Part shown: positions 10,373 to 22,429 of the stretch, piece by piece | Position numbering within the stretch: position 1 is the first letter of the stretch | Layout: each line of letters opens with the position of its first letter | Source of the DNA: Emergomyces orientalis | Taxonomy: Eukaryota; Ascomycota; Eurotiomycetes; Onygenales; Ajellomycetaceae | Assembly: GCA_002110485.1 (NCBI GenBank) | Contig: MOWL01000024.1 | Location: 930,001 to 994,000, forward strand | Reading direction: 5' to 3' | Length of the DNA stretch: 64,000 nucleotides | Notes under the pieces: model-generated | What the model was told of the DNA's origin: nothing | Databases searched by the model: none | Seen by the model: only the letters and a program-made list of their open reading frames with translations | Translations under genes and position numbers: made by a program

Positions 10373-12083
10373 ATGGAGGCTGAAGATGATCGCCCCATTC
10401 CCGCTTCTCCCGCTGACGTTGAAGCTTTGAATGGCCTTATATTTGAGCGATCTCGAACGGCGGACACAAAAACTGATGACACGTCCCAGCCCCCTCGCGG
10501 TGTTTCTCCCTTAGATGCCATAGCAAAGCTACTTGTATCTCGAACGACCGGGGAAACAACCGCATGCGCTATGCAAGTTGACGAACAGCGGAAGGAAGTT
10601 ATTATATCTATTGTGTCAAGCAAATCGGTCCGAGCGGAGACTGGAGACTATCTGCAACATGTATTTCGCCAACTTCAAAGAGTGGCTATTGCACAGCGTA
10701 AACATGATTTGCGGATTCGGCAGAAAGATGGAGTATATTTAGGTTATCTCGTCCACATGGGGAATCGAAATAAGCTTACTACGCTACAGAAGCGAATCAG
10801 GAATGTCTATCGTGCTGTCTATATGTTTACTTTCGACAATTTTGCCTGGCAAGTTCTTGAACCATTGGATACGGGGTTTAACCGCCTAGAAGAGTTCTAT
10901 AGTTGTACCCAGGAAGTTGTCAGCACCGAGGAGTACGACTCGAGAGAGTATTTGCTCACCATAAGGTGCCTTTTAAGATGGATAACCGCCAATGTTTTAA
11001 ACCTTGGAAAAGAGAGTCTAAACAGGAACCAAGTTTTGTCCCTGTTCCTCTGTGGTATGAAGATAATGCGGAGTACTTTTAAAAAACTTGCTGGAGATTA
11101 CGACTTGCGAAGCGAATTGACATATCTTAGCGAAATTTCAGGTACGTTTACCGTGTTTCTCTGTCTACCATAATGGGATTTTCCTTTTTTATTTTTGGTT
11201 TCCGAGAATACAAGCTAGTCGAAACATTCCATGCTCATCTTACCAACCCGGGAATCCCAACTAATAGAAGGCAATAGGCTTCGATATATATGAATATATC
11301 CTGAAAGTTGTTGCTATCCCTGACGCCATCCAATCCTTGGTCGACTGTGCTAAATGCCCCCGCTACAGTGGATTTTTTTTCATCGGCAAAACACTACGGG
11401 TGAATTCCATCCAAACGCTCGAACGGCCCTTCACCTTGCCAAAGTCACTCGCTGACTGGACCACCATCGCTCAGAAGACAGTCCAAACGTTGAAGATTCC
11501 ATCGTCCCATTCCATCAAACTCACGGGTACCTATGTTCCTAGTAGTCGTGGCAAGAATAAGAACCCCGAAATCCTGCAACGAGCCCACCCTGTATGTGCT
11601 ATTGTCCTCCATTTTCTCCTCCAACGTATTAGGAACGGTTCTACAAACACCTTCAATAAACAAAACTTCCAAAACCACACCACTCCTTTCCGGTCTATCG
11701 GAGCCAGTAGCGAAGCCTGTAATATGTGCTATGCCTTCTTTGAAAGCCTGGCACCATCCGTTGGAGTCAACTTCCGGGTGACTATATCTCGCAAAGACAT
11801 ATTCCCATGGAAATTCCCTGTTGCGTTGGAAGAAGTAGAAGTAGAAAGAGAAGAGGGATTCGAGGGGACGGTGCTGACGGCAAGAGAGAAGCGCTGTTTG
11901 GCGAGGATGAAAGAACGTATTGCGGCGGAAATGTTTAGGGTAGCGGCGAGGCGTTATTTATTGATGTTACTTCCTGAGGAGGACGGGGGGAAAGCTGCGG
12001 GGACGAAAAAGAGGAAGAGGGAGGGAGCGGATGGTGTGCAGGAAGATGGCGAACGGACAAAGAGGGGCAGACCGGGAGACTAA
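10373..12083 (+). CDS. Probable OTT_1508-type deaminase-fold protein, active site altered
   Basis: Predicted 524-residue protein. Exons 10373-11141 and 11278-12083; the intron (GTACGT..TAG, with CTAAT branch site) joins EIS to GFDIYEYILKV in frame. The overall architecture, a helical N-terminal half followed by a zinc-site region, resembles the fungal OTT_1508-like deaminase family, in my judgement. The second metal motif is clear: C404-N-M-C407 in SSEACNMCYAFF. At the expected HxE position the sequence is H360-P-V-C, so the catalytic Glu seems to be missing. The C-terminus is Lys/Arg-rich (KKRKR, then KRGRP), like a nuclear localisation signal. Function is therefore uncertain: a deaminase-derived binding protein or a variant enzyme. 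The start at 10373 is the first in-frame ATG; an earlier in-frame TTG at 10352 is not used. Confidence 0.7.
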
Positions 12084-13600
12084 CCGGTTTGATTGAGCGT
12101 TAGCAGATGGGAATGGGAAATGGGTTTAGGATTTTTTGATTATGTTGTGAATCGCCGATGGCTGACGAATGGATTCTCTGCTTAGTGGGATGTATTCTCA
12201 TCCTTTGTTTCGCGCGATCATTTTATTTTGCAGCTTTTTTTGATAGACAATGAATTCCCAATCGGGTTCGTTCTTCTCAATGTCTTCTTCGTTCCTTTTC
12301 TTCTTCAATTTTTTATTTTATTTTATTTTTTTAAAAATTTAAAAATTTGAATCAATTGATTTTCTAGGGGCTATAGGTTAATGTAAAGATTTACTGCTTA
12401 CATAGCTAAATAACGAACCCATGAAATTCAAGTTGGATGCGATAGAATCCGCGTAATGAACTCGAAGCATGCTTTATGAAGCCATATGTGCTGCGTGTAT
12501 GAACGTACGTTACCATTCCAAAAATAATATCAGATATGGTAAAGTATCTCAAGAAGAAATGTAAAGACAAAATGAAAATAAATTAAAGTAATAAAAAAGA
12601 GAAGAAGGTGAAAGCAAGTGAAAGTTTATATGGATAACTAACTACTAAAACTTTCATGACATAAATTACGCTGACATGGTTCAATAACTAAACCAATAGG
12701 AAAACCGCATCTCTAGGACTGACTAACGCTAAAAGTAGGTTAATTCCACCTTGTCGTTCCCTGGAGTTTGAACAATCCTCCACGTCGGTGCATCGAGATT
12801 GAATTTTGCATCCAGCGGGGCTACTTTCTTAGCTGAGGATGAGATAAACATGTTATTTCTCTGTTGGCATTCCGGGGTCGGGAACGGTTTATAAAGAGTA
12901 TGACAATAGTAACTTACGGCTCTCGATGCCCTGGTTGCATGATTGAGAGCGTACTTAATGGCTGCCAATTGAAGGCTAGTGAAAAGCAACCAGGAATTTT
13001 GATACATACCAAACTTACGAAGTTAAAAGGAAATAATATGCCAGAGACTGCGTACGAAGTAGGTTTCGGGGATAGCGTGGAAGAGATTCCAGAGGCGAAA
13101 CTGGTATGCATTGTATGGGCTTTCCCTAAATTGAGCTAGGTTGTGTTATTCCATATAATAACACTGAGGTGAATCCGGATGCGGATTTGCTTTTCTGTCA
13201 GTTTCTGCTCACCCTTGAATGAATCTTGTGTTGTGATTCAAGGGATTTTCTCCTAGACATCCATCAAACCTCCCCTATGCACGTTTGCATTCTTTTATTG
13301 CCCATCTTACGGAGCATTACATTTTAACCTGTGTCTAACATTCTTGAGATTTTCGATTTTTAGCTGCTCAGAAAATTCTCTAAGAATGTAGCGTGGGAAG
13401 CTAAGCAAACCGTGTAGCGATAGATGACCACCTAAACGCCATAGCGTGTGTAAGGAGAACGGCAAAGATTCCCCCGTTTATCAGGAAACTCCAACTGAAA
13501 CTGCAATCAGCACAGCAAAGAAAAAGGACAACAGAGTGCCCCGAATGAAGTACTACCACGAGGAAATCGATGGGAGAGGGAGTGATTAGGTCCAGACTGG
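12084..13600. other. Spacer, mostly AT-rich, no convincing gene
   Basis: Contains T-rich and A-rich runs near 12300-12350 and 12530-12600. Minus-strand ORFs at 12729-13007 and 12914-13111 carry splice-like sites, but I could not join them into a model that stays open. Confidence 0.5.
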
Positions 13601-15437
13601 ATGGATGGGACCCCTTTGCTTAACCCTGATCAGCACCCTCTTTGGAAGAGTTTCTTGGATATCTATGAAATAACGGCTCAGAGGCTGCCACCTTTCAACT
13701 GAATTTTGATTTTGGAGCAATACAGAGTCCTTGAGAGTTTGGTAAATAGGACGGAAAACAAATTGATCCCAGCTGAGCACTTTGGCAGATTCTGGCCCCG
13801 TCATATCATCCCGAATGGGAAACCCAAGGGAGAATTATCTGCCCCATATGATGCGGAAGTGGCTAAAAATTTGGAGGCCACTCTTCAAGTCCTGGTATCA
13901 ATTGCAATGGACGTACCCAAATCAACATGCCGGATAGGATGAGGAATGTGATTCTCGAGTCCGAACGGAAATTTCTTACAGCAATGGAGAAAAATTCAGA
14001 TCTGATAGAGGAGAATAGGCATTTAAAGAAGCAAGAGCCCAATTTGAGAGAGACGCTAGAGGATGAGAAGAATGCGGTGCAAGTTTAATGGAATCGGATG
14101 CGCAACCACTTTGATTCGCAAATGAGAAGTTACGAGTCTCGGATTAGCAGCTTAGAACGAGAAAAAAAGCGCAGCCGCTCTAGATCACATATAGCGAAAA
14201 ACAATGCTTTCACGTAATCAGGGCCTTCCCATCACTACTTCGAGGGATTGGAGAGTGCTACAAGTGAAATATTGGTTTGTTCTGAAACTCTTCCTGAAAC
14301 TGCCATTCCATTCCATTCCTGACCTACCCAATACTATTGCTACGTCGCCCGAAAAGAAACGATCTCTTCCCCCAGATGGAACGGAGGAAAAGACTACCGG
14401 CCTGCAAAGAATGCAGGAAGGGTTTCAAGCAAGACGAAGGTACGGTCTCTGAGGATTAGTGATGGTTCTCCGGATGACCTTCAGCATGTCACAAAACTGG
14501 ACACTTCCGCCAGTCAGACATAACGAGTTGTAAAGAAGCTGAAAGCAGAAAATGTTTTCGAGCAAGCGAGCATTCTTACCACCCCAGAGTTTGCTCCCGC
14601 CGATAGCAAACCCCCACCTTGGATACTTTATCTCTAGTTTGTCCAGTTTCGAGCACCCAGCCAACTGTCGGGGAGAAACCATTGCCGTTTATCCTTTGTT
14701 CTAAAGACTGGAGCTCTTCCGGAAAAGTATTTCGCCTTAATGAAATTTGGCATTGTTTCTCGGGCACAGAGATTCTTCGCCCCTGAACCTTTGGCAAGGA
14801 TACCAGACCAAGATCGGAGATCTTCTTCAAGAGACTGATCGTTTCAAGATTCTGTGCGGGAAGAAGGATATCATCCCCTTCAATGATCCAGGATTTGCAC
14901 ACGGAGATCCTGTAATCCTAACCCAAACCGCTTTGGATGAGGGAACATTGATTGAACTCTCTAATAATGCATTAAGGTATCTTGTCCAACGCAACCTGGC
15001 AACAAAGAATGATTTGCAAAGTGCATTCCAAAAGCCATTTCAATACACTAGCATTCGCGAGTTATCAGATGATTTAACTAAGCTAAGAGGGGATTGCTAT
15101 CTATTGACGAGGATCTGGCCCAGGACTACATCAATGTTTTGAAGCCGAGGTTTCAGCAAGAATTACACAGCTGCTCTAACCAGATTCCAACACTACTGGT
15201 GTTTACGTCCAGCCAGCTAACTGCCGTGAGGAGGTTCAATCTCCAGACTGAGGTTTATTTTTCCATTTGGAAAAACAAAATGAAGGGTTAAACTCGGAAG
15301 CCGTTGCTGATGTTTTGGCCAAGGAAGAATTCACATTTCGAGAACTGACGGAATTTTTTACGGCGAAAGGGTGGAAGTGCGATGCCGGGATATTGGTAAA
15401 GGCTGTTTTCAATTATGAAGCCACGTTCTATGTTTGA
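13601..15437 (+). pseudogene. Decayed gene remnant(s), coiled-coil and basic segments
   Basis: A series of protein-like segments broken by stops and frame changes. The first opens at ATG 13601 and hits TGA at 13700-13702, then continues in the same frame to about 13940. A frame change leads into a heptad-like helix (from 13939: NVILESERKFLTAMEKN), with further stops at 14086, 14215 and 14320. An RS-rich basic piece follows (KKRSRSRSHI). Around 14750-15140 and 15094-15440 are longer open stretches in other frames. Several stops could arise from CAA/CAG/CGA by a C-to-T change. I found no intron set that restores an open frame across 13601-14330; the right-hand part could still hold real introns. 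The original function is not recognised, and the region may combine two genes. Confidence 0.5.
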
Positions 15438-17335
15438 GGCTCCGCCGGTTTTGTTTCATTACGTGCTTCAGTGCTTTCCCCTTTGTCATTTTGTCATTTG
15501 TCCTAGTTACTGCAGGGGCGTCTGGTCGAGGGAGGAGCGGGGGCGCTCGTTGTTGCTCAGGAGGACTGCAAAGCTCCCAGTTTAATTCTGAGAATTACTA
15601 GTATTGTTTACCTGTTTCTGATCGATCATGTACTGGGAACGTTCCATTTGTTGTTCAATACCAGTTGTTCATAAAAATTAGCCCATTTCTTAGTTCTCCC
15701 TGATTTTCCTCAAATTGCTCCAAATGGCCAGAGCGGGAGTTGGATCGATACCTACCCAACTCCCTGGCACCTGTCGTTAGGTACCTAAGTGCTTCTCTAA
15801 AACTGTTTTTCTCATCAGTTGTAAGCCTACTACCTAGAATTTCCTGGCGCTAAAAGGGGCCGAATATCCAACCACGTGATAGTCATAAGCTTCTGGCCAG
15901 CCACAAAGTGCAGATTGCTGGAGTTCATCACAGCCCCAATGTTCCATTTAATTTATTGCAGCCCGTTTTAATACAACCTCGCCTTTTTATCATTTGCAAA
16001 CATACGTCATGGGTGCATTCACTTCAGGCGGATTTTGCTGCCTCAGACATAGACATCCTTGGGAATTAGTTGACTGTTTCAAAGAGAAACAATTAGACAC
16101 ACGTTGGGCCGGAATTATGCGCATCAGTGCCCAATTGCCCGACAACGCGCCAACAATTTTATCTGCCTGATCCCTAAGAACGACCTCCCATTGGCCATCC
16201 ACAGCTCCCTGCTCTTGATGGAATTGAAGTTTTAGCTCATGAGCTTCCTCATTCCTGGCGCCGCAGAGAGATTGTGGGCGATCTTGCGGTTCAAGTCATC
16301 ACCTGTCAATGACTAGAAGGCTGTCGTGAATCTGTGATATCTCTACGCAGGAGACATGATAGAATCGCCTGGTTGCGATTTAGAGATTAGATCTCGTGAG
16401 TTTATTCTACTGCGACAGCATGGATGCCTACCTAGTGGGTGTGCAGGCCCGCTACCCCGCGGACGGTTTCATCTGGCTTACCCAGGCGCCGTTCCTGTCA
16501 TGGTTTATCTTCCAGCCTACAGGAACCTACTAATGAAGCTATTCTCGTGAAAATCGGCCATGGCTACATAGTAGTGAGAATGTGCCTTTTCTTGGACGCC
16601 GATCCTTACTGGAGGCCACCTTTCCTAGCTATTTTTCTCCTTTCATTGCTGCCCAAACCAGGGCTCAGCTCCGGCTCCCTGCAACCCTTTTGGCCCTGGT
16701 ATCTTAGCTGTTTGGGGTATTTTCTTGTGTCCCAAACATTTTCCCTGGTTTTCGAGATTCTATCAGGGACGGATAAACTGCAAATCCCAACCAGTCATTT
16801 AAAGTTTTTACTGGGCTATGCGAAACCACTCGCGTTCGCTTTCTGATGGGCGACACGCCTTGATTGTATGGAAATTTGAGGGAACATAATCGCGTACATT
16901 GAGCTGATTTGGCGGTGTGACCTTGTTCCGTAGACCTTTTATGTCTCCCGTTTCTTTTTCCTCCGTCATAAAAACCGGAGAGCCAGACGAAACTGATGTC
17001 GCCCCCTTCAGTCTTGGACGTCCATTCTCTATTTCCTCGACGACTTTTAGAACGGGGGGAAAATAGCATATTTTACACACTATCCCCGAAACTTATCCCT
17101 TCGTGACCGTGTCTTGTATCTTTGCCAACGTCATTTTTAACATCCAGCGCCAGCTTCCAACTAGCTGTGGAGCACGTTCGGTCCGCCTTGGTCACCTCAA
17201 AGCCAATTAATTACTCCTCATTTGCACCACTGCTGATAAAGCTGATACGGTATAAAAAGCATATTTCCCCCCTTGGTACTGCCTTCTGATTTACTTTCTG
17301 ATCCAGTTTGATGTCCATTGACCGTCAAACCAATT
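15438..17335. other. 1.9-kb spacer, no gene recognised
   Basis: Moderate base composition with scattered short ORFs (for example 16439-16846 plus and 16704-17069 minus) that overlap each other and show no motif. A CACGTGA element is at about 15874. Possibly old degraded sequence. Confidence 0.5.
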
Positions 17336-18598
17336 ATGGCTTATCAAGGAAATTTTCCCTACCAAGGAAGACCGGCAAATAGGGATCAGAATTATTTCCC
17401 AGTGAGCAGTGAGATAGCTGCATTTCCCCCTCCTCGAAGGTCAGTGGAAATTGATCACGGAGCAAAGAGGACCCAAGAGAATACAAACATACTCACTTAA
17501 ATCATGCTAGCGCGAGTGGCCTGAATCGAGAATATGAACCACAGGCATATCGGCCAACAGCAGAGGCCCCTGGGCTGTACCACTCTAGGTAGTTCCGGAT
17601 TTCCACGCTTAACCGCTCGGAATGGACACTGAGACCCTGTAATTTGTTTTAGTGGAAATAGGACATCCCCTCCATCGTGGGACCTTTCTCGAGTACCGTT
17701 GGAACCCTCTCGATCGCCTGATCATGGACGACTGAATGAACCTCCTAATTTATACAGCAACCCTGGTAGAATACCGGCTCAGGTATCGTCTTACGATCGA
17801 TATTCAAATGTTTCAGCCCCACCAAATCTGGGACCAATTGGCCAACAGCCACGCCCTCCCCTTGGTTTTGGGGAATGGGATGCCCCGCAAGTGCATTCTT
17901 CCCATGATTCTGTGATGCGAGACCCTGACTCACCCACTTCAATGGAGACATTTGATTTTTTTCCTGAGCATACAAAGAGACGCGCACCAGAAAACCTCAA
18001 AAGCGCTGCCAAATATCACCCTCAGAGACGCCCATCCAACCGCGATGAGTTTGATGGGCCAACTCAGTTTTTAGATATGCCTTCTCCCAGGACTATTGCG
18101 GAACAGGAAAAGGATTTGCCTCACTTGCCCACTAGTCTGGATGTCCAAGAGCAAGATAAAATTCTATGTGAAGTTAATGACCGTTTGTCCAGGTGTGCTT
18201 TCAATTTTGTTGCAAAATATCAATTCCCAATTCCTGTGGAGCCAGACAAGAGACAGGTGAGAATACCAGCCGACCGAGAATGGACAGAGTGGGTATATCT
18301 CTTGAAACGATTAGCCACCAAACGCCGGATTCCTGCCAGAGTTCTTTATAATGGCCAAATCAAGCAGTTTGTGACAGTCTTGGAAAATTCCTTGGAAATG
18401 CGCCATGCCGCCAAGCACCAGTCACGACCCGTGAAAGATGATAGGAATATTCTCCAGCTCATATCCGCGGGAACTCAGGTTGCAAAAATTCTCAAAGATG
18501 CGTCCGCAATGGAATTTTTAGACCAACTATATGCCCGAACTGAAATCTTAATTCATGAGCGGCGAAGCCACCTTGGAGGAGCCGTATCCAAACCTTGA
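17336..18598 (+). CDS. Hypothetical protein, three exons, family not recognised
   Basis: Model of 375 residues. Exons 17336-17439, 17511-17588 and 17653-18598; introns are 71 and 64 bases. Splicing runs PPPR-S-ASGLNREYEP and LYHS-S-GNRTSPPSW, both in frame, which supports the model over isolated ORFs. The N-terminal half (to about 150) is Pro/Arg/Ser/Asn-rich and likely disordered. The C-terminal half (from about 190) looks folded and helical, with DRLSRCAFNFVAKYQFPIPV, a Trp-containing segment WTEWVYLLKRLATKRR and a helix FLDQLYARTEILIHERRS. I do not know a family with this arrangement. Just past the stop, another frame stays open from 18555 to 18674 (LEEPYPNLEMQQK...), so the 3' end may be spliced differently or frameshifted. 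Confidence 0.6.
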
Positions 18599-20039
18599 AA
18601 TGCAGCAAAAGCCTAGTCAAGCAGATAAGGAAAATGAAGAAACCTGGCCTGCGGACACGGTTTCTGATAATTGAGCATTCTATCCAAGGATCCATACCGT
18701 GCAGTCAAGCCAACACCGACCCGAAATAAATACTGGTTTTGATCGCCTGCCAAGAAGTGGTCACCGGCCCTTGTGATCATTTCATAAGCGCTTTATGTTT
18801 CTCTTTTTTCTGACGTTTTGACGCCCACTGGCCACATTATGACGGGGCCCTGGCGTCTCCATGGGGTTTGCCAGCTTTCTTACAATGCCACACAACAGAG
18901 CATCCCAGATTACATGATGACTACAGTTTCTGCCTGCATCTCCTGGCACAATGAGGACTATAACCACCGCCCAAGAAATTGCCTCTCTCTCCGGCTGATA
19001 TAACTTTTCTTCTAACCTTCTTCCGCACCCAGGACTTGCAGCATGTGCAAAATACAAGGACGTTTTCTAGTGCTTACTTTCCTTTCACTTCTGCCGCTTT
19101 GCTATACCAGTTGGATTCGCATTTCTATTCTGTTCCCGGTTTAATTTTCGTTGAGCTGTACCTTTCTATTCAAATATGCCCCTTATTGTTTATTTTTTGG
19201 CGTTCCAGAGAAACAAGTTTCCCTTGTTGAGTTTTCTCGTCCTTTTTATGGGCATAACATATAACCCATCCTATACATATCTCAACTGGAGGCAAAAAGC
19301 GGGTTGAAGGAAAGCCTGACTGCTTCGCAATTATTTTTCCCTCATTTTTTTTGTCTCTTCTTCTCTTTGCTTTTATTTTCTCGTTTTATGCCTGACGCGT
19401 ACATACCCTCACTGATTCCTTTATTTATTTTAAATTTTCTACCTCGATTTTCTGCTCCTGTTCACTACACCATACCCATCTCCTAAGTTTAATCTTGCGT
19501 TGTGTTTGTTGCGCTGAGTTTAAGGTGTTTTTTTGGTTTCAGTCGGCTTTTATATTTTGGATATTCTTACTTTATACCTATATTTCTTGCATTTATGTTC
19601 GGCATAGTATATACATACTGTATTGTTATGTTTATATCTTCTCTTTTGTTGAATCAATACTTGGCTTACTCTGCATTTTTCTTTTTCCGTCCCTCTCCCA
19701 TTTTTCTGGATTGCCTTTAAATTTGTCAAGGTTAATTTTCAATATCAATATTTGAGTGCGCTACTATCACAAATCAATTGCTTCAGATGTAGGGAAATTG
19801 CATTTAATTAACAATCCAAACATGACTGCTCAACGATAACAATATTGAGCACAAAATCTTGGATAAATGGGTTTATATCCGTCCCGTACGCTCATATAGC
19901 ATCTTCTACACATCATTCAATGATGGCCGAAACGAAACAAACCTGCGAGGTGGTTCAGACAAACCAAAATCCACAATGTCAACTAGGTGAACAGGCAAAG
20001 TACCCAGTCCCGAATAAAATCGAGGAAAAGTTTCACTTT
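18599..20039. other. Spacer, T-rich, no gene recognised
   Basis: Between convergent genes. The stretch 19060-19790 is strongly T-rich on the plus strand and gives only hydrophobic, low-information ORFs. No gene is supported. Confidence 0.6.
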
Positions 20040-21900
20040 TCAGGAAATTCTCTCCGCCAAACCCCTCAACAACCTTCCCAATCGTGTCAACCACATCCCT
20101 TTCCAGCCCAAAAACCCGCCAACCCCAATAACAGAAGTCAGCATAACGGTCAATACACGAGTCAAGATCACACCCTGCCGGTTCGCCTTTCTCTCGATCT
20201 CCGAATACGGTTGATTGCTAAAACTGACACGGGCATACTGTGTTGACCACCCCAGAATAGGCAGGTGCCGGTCAAGCATCTCTTCAACTGATTTGCGTAA
20301 CAAGTAGAGCGGAGTCGTCACCCCCCAGCGCATTTCCATGTAATTGCGGCGTGATAGGTTATTGATGGCGTGTGCGTCCGGGGTGCGATGTTTGGTGTAT
20401 GCGGCCAGAGCGGAGGCACGAGCCGTGCCGGTGTCGACTCTTTCTTGGGCTCCCTGGGACGGGGAGGGGGAGCGTTTGTACACACCAAACTCATCCAGGA
20501 AATCGAAGAGGATGCGCACGTCTTCGAGCCCAGCGTTTAGACCCTGGCCGTAGAAGGGCAGCATAGCATGTGCGGCATCGCCGACGACTACGGCGCTGGA
20601 GCCGAAGTGGTGCGGTGCGCATTTTATGCTGATAAGTGGCAGGTGCGGGTTCGAATTGAATTGTTCTTGTAGGGAATTTGGTGGGATGAGTTCTGGAGAC
20701 ACCCCAGGGAAATGCTTGTTGAAGAATTCGAAGATGGTTTCCGGGGATTTTTCCAGCGCGGCGAACTGGGCTTCTGGAGCAAAGAGGGTGCATGTGAATG
20801 TTTTATCCGGCGATGGCAGCGCGATGAACATGAACTCCTTCCCAGGCCAGATATGAAGGTGATTTGGCGAGATGGCGAAATCATTGGCCTCTGCCGTTGG
20901 TTTGATTTGGAATTCGCACCACTGTACGTCAGCATATTCTTGCTGGTAGTTCATGCGAGCATATTTCATGAGATGGAATCTAGTGGCGGAATGTGCGCCA
21001 TCGGCGCCGATCAGGAAGTCGAAGGAGACTTCAATCTCTGGTGCTCGAGTGATGGAAATTGGCTTGCCGTTCCGTGTGGTGCTGGTAACTGTCCCAGTGA
21101 CGTCCTCGGGATTCCTGCGCTCAAACCAAGCCTTCTTGCTTTTGAAATCCGCGCCAGTTAACTTGTGGTTGAAGAAGAGCTTTACGTTCGGGCTTTTCTC
21201 GAGCTCGTTGAGGAGGAGTTCATTAAGGCGGCCGCGGTCCATGGAGTTTATATGCTGGGGTATGCTATCAGCAAGAGAACGATTCTCTTTATTATTTAAT
21301 TGATATGGAAGACGCCAAATATGTAGTTTTTGGTCCTACCCTGCCATGAACATCATATGCCTGCGACTCCTCTGTCAGGTTCCCCAAATTATTCTTCCTA
21401 TGAATCATCCGGCCACGCATGGGGATGGTCTCGTTCAAAATCGCATCTATAAATCCTGGCCGATTGGTCTGCTTCATAGAGTTGATACCTCGTTCCGAAA
21501 TGGCTAGATTAATGGACTTGGTGAAGTTTAGTGGAGTTGTCGAGGCATTGCGGAGGTCTAGGGTGATAATAAATGAATATGCGTTTTTTTCAATGGCAGT
21601 ATAACCACGCTCGCGCGTATAAACTGAACTTTAAAAGAAAGGCATTTCGATATGAGAGCTTGATATCTAGCTGGCAAAGTCTATATTTACTCTGGTTTCA
21701 AACCACACGTGACGGCTCTCTGAGCAGCTCAGGTAGTCTCTCGCATGGCTCTCATCACAACATACCGGAAAGAAATAACACGTACCGGCGCGAAGTTCAT
21801 ATAGCTCTACATCGTCGCCCCGATCGGCGGCGTAGAGCGCGGCTAGAGACCCCACTGGGCCCGCTCCAACAATAACTACTTTTTGTCTTGTTTCCGCCAT
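20040..21900 (-). CDS. BNA4: Kynurenine 3-monooxygenase
   Basis: FAD- and NADPH-dependent enzyme that hydroxylates L-kynurenine to 3-hydroxykynurenine on the route from tryptophan to NAD; it normally sits in the mitochondrial outer membrane. Minus-strand exons 21900-21786, 21557-21340 and 21254-20040 give 515 residues, near the family norm. Seen: dinucleotide-binding motif VGAGPVG (11-17), the DG motif in IGADGAHSATR (about 193-203), and the flavin-binding GD motif VVVGDAAHAMLPFYGQG (about 333-349). The core also includes SINLAISERG. A hydrophobic segment near 468-490 (VILTRVLTVMLTSVIGVGG) fits the C-terminal membrane anchor. Splices rejoin LRA-DLRNA and VHGR-HINSMDRG. It is divergent from methionine aminopeptidase with about 530 bases between start codons. 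Confidence 0.97.
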
Positions 21901-22429
21901 ATCCAATCCCGCGGCTGAATTAGCATTGGGAGATAATCAGAAAGAAAGGAAATGTGTGTCTCAACCCTGGAAGAAATATTGGAAAAATAAGCTGATCAAC
22001 GAACGGAATTAGTCATCTGCGCCCTTAGACAACCTGGTCCTTAACGAGTGCTTATATCCGTGAAAATCAGGGGTCTTTTGCATTGAAAAAATGCGCGGGA
22101 GTGAGGCATTTAGGGCTAGCAGGGACACGTGACACAGTTGGATTCAGACCAGCGCTTGCGGCGTGAAGGTTTAAGGCTCTGGGCGGTTACTGCGGTTGTT
22201 CTGTGACGGTTGGTTCCACCTTGGAAAAAAAGATCCAGAAGGCTTTTGCTGGTCAATCAGCTTACCCACTGGCAGATTATTTGACACTTCCTCTATAAAA
22301 CTACCTATCTCAGTACAACAACTGTACTTCTTCTGGTGTTGAACGTCGAATAACCCAACAAGAAATCTGGAAATACTCCTCTCAAGCTTGTCCGCGTATC
22401 TCTCCCTCGCCGGGACCCCGCCAACCGTG
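21901..22429. promoter_or_regulatory. Shared divergent promoter, BNA4 / MAP1
   Basis: The 529 bases between the two start codons must carry both promoters. They include CACGTGAC at 22126-22133, an E-box of the kind bound by basic helix-loop-helix factors such as Cbf1. Binding is inference from the motif alone. Confidence 0.45.

Noticed and set aside
12729..13111. Possible small spliced gene on the minus strand
   Set aside because: Splice-like sites exist, but every combination I tried ran into a stop or used an intron of about 43 bases or less; no family resemblance.
19304..19755. Hydrophobic plus-strand ORFs resembling membrane proteins
   Set aside because: The sequence is strongly T-rich, which yields Phe/Leu/Ile codons by composition alone.
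20344..21303. Plus-strand ORFs across the kynurenine monooxygenase locus
   Set aside because: They are antisense shadows of the well-supported minus-strand gene.
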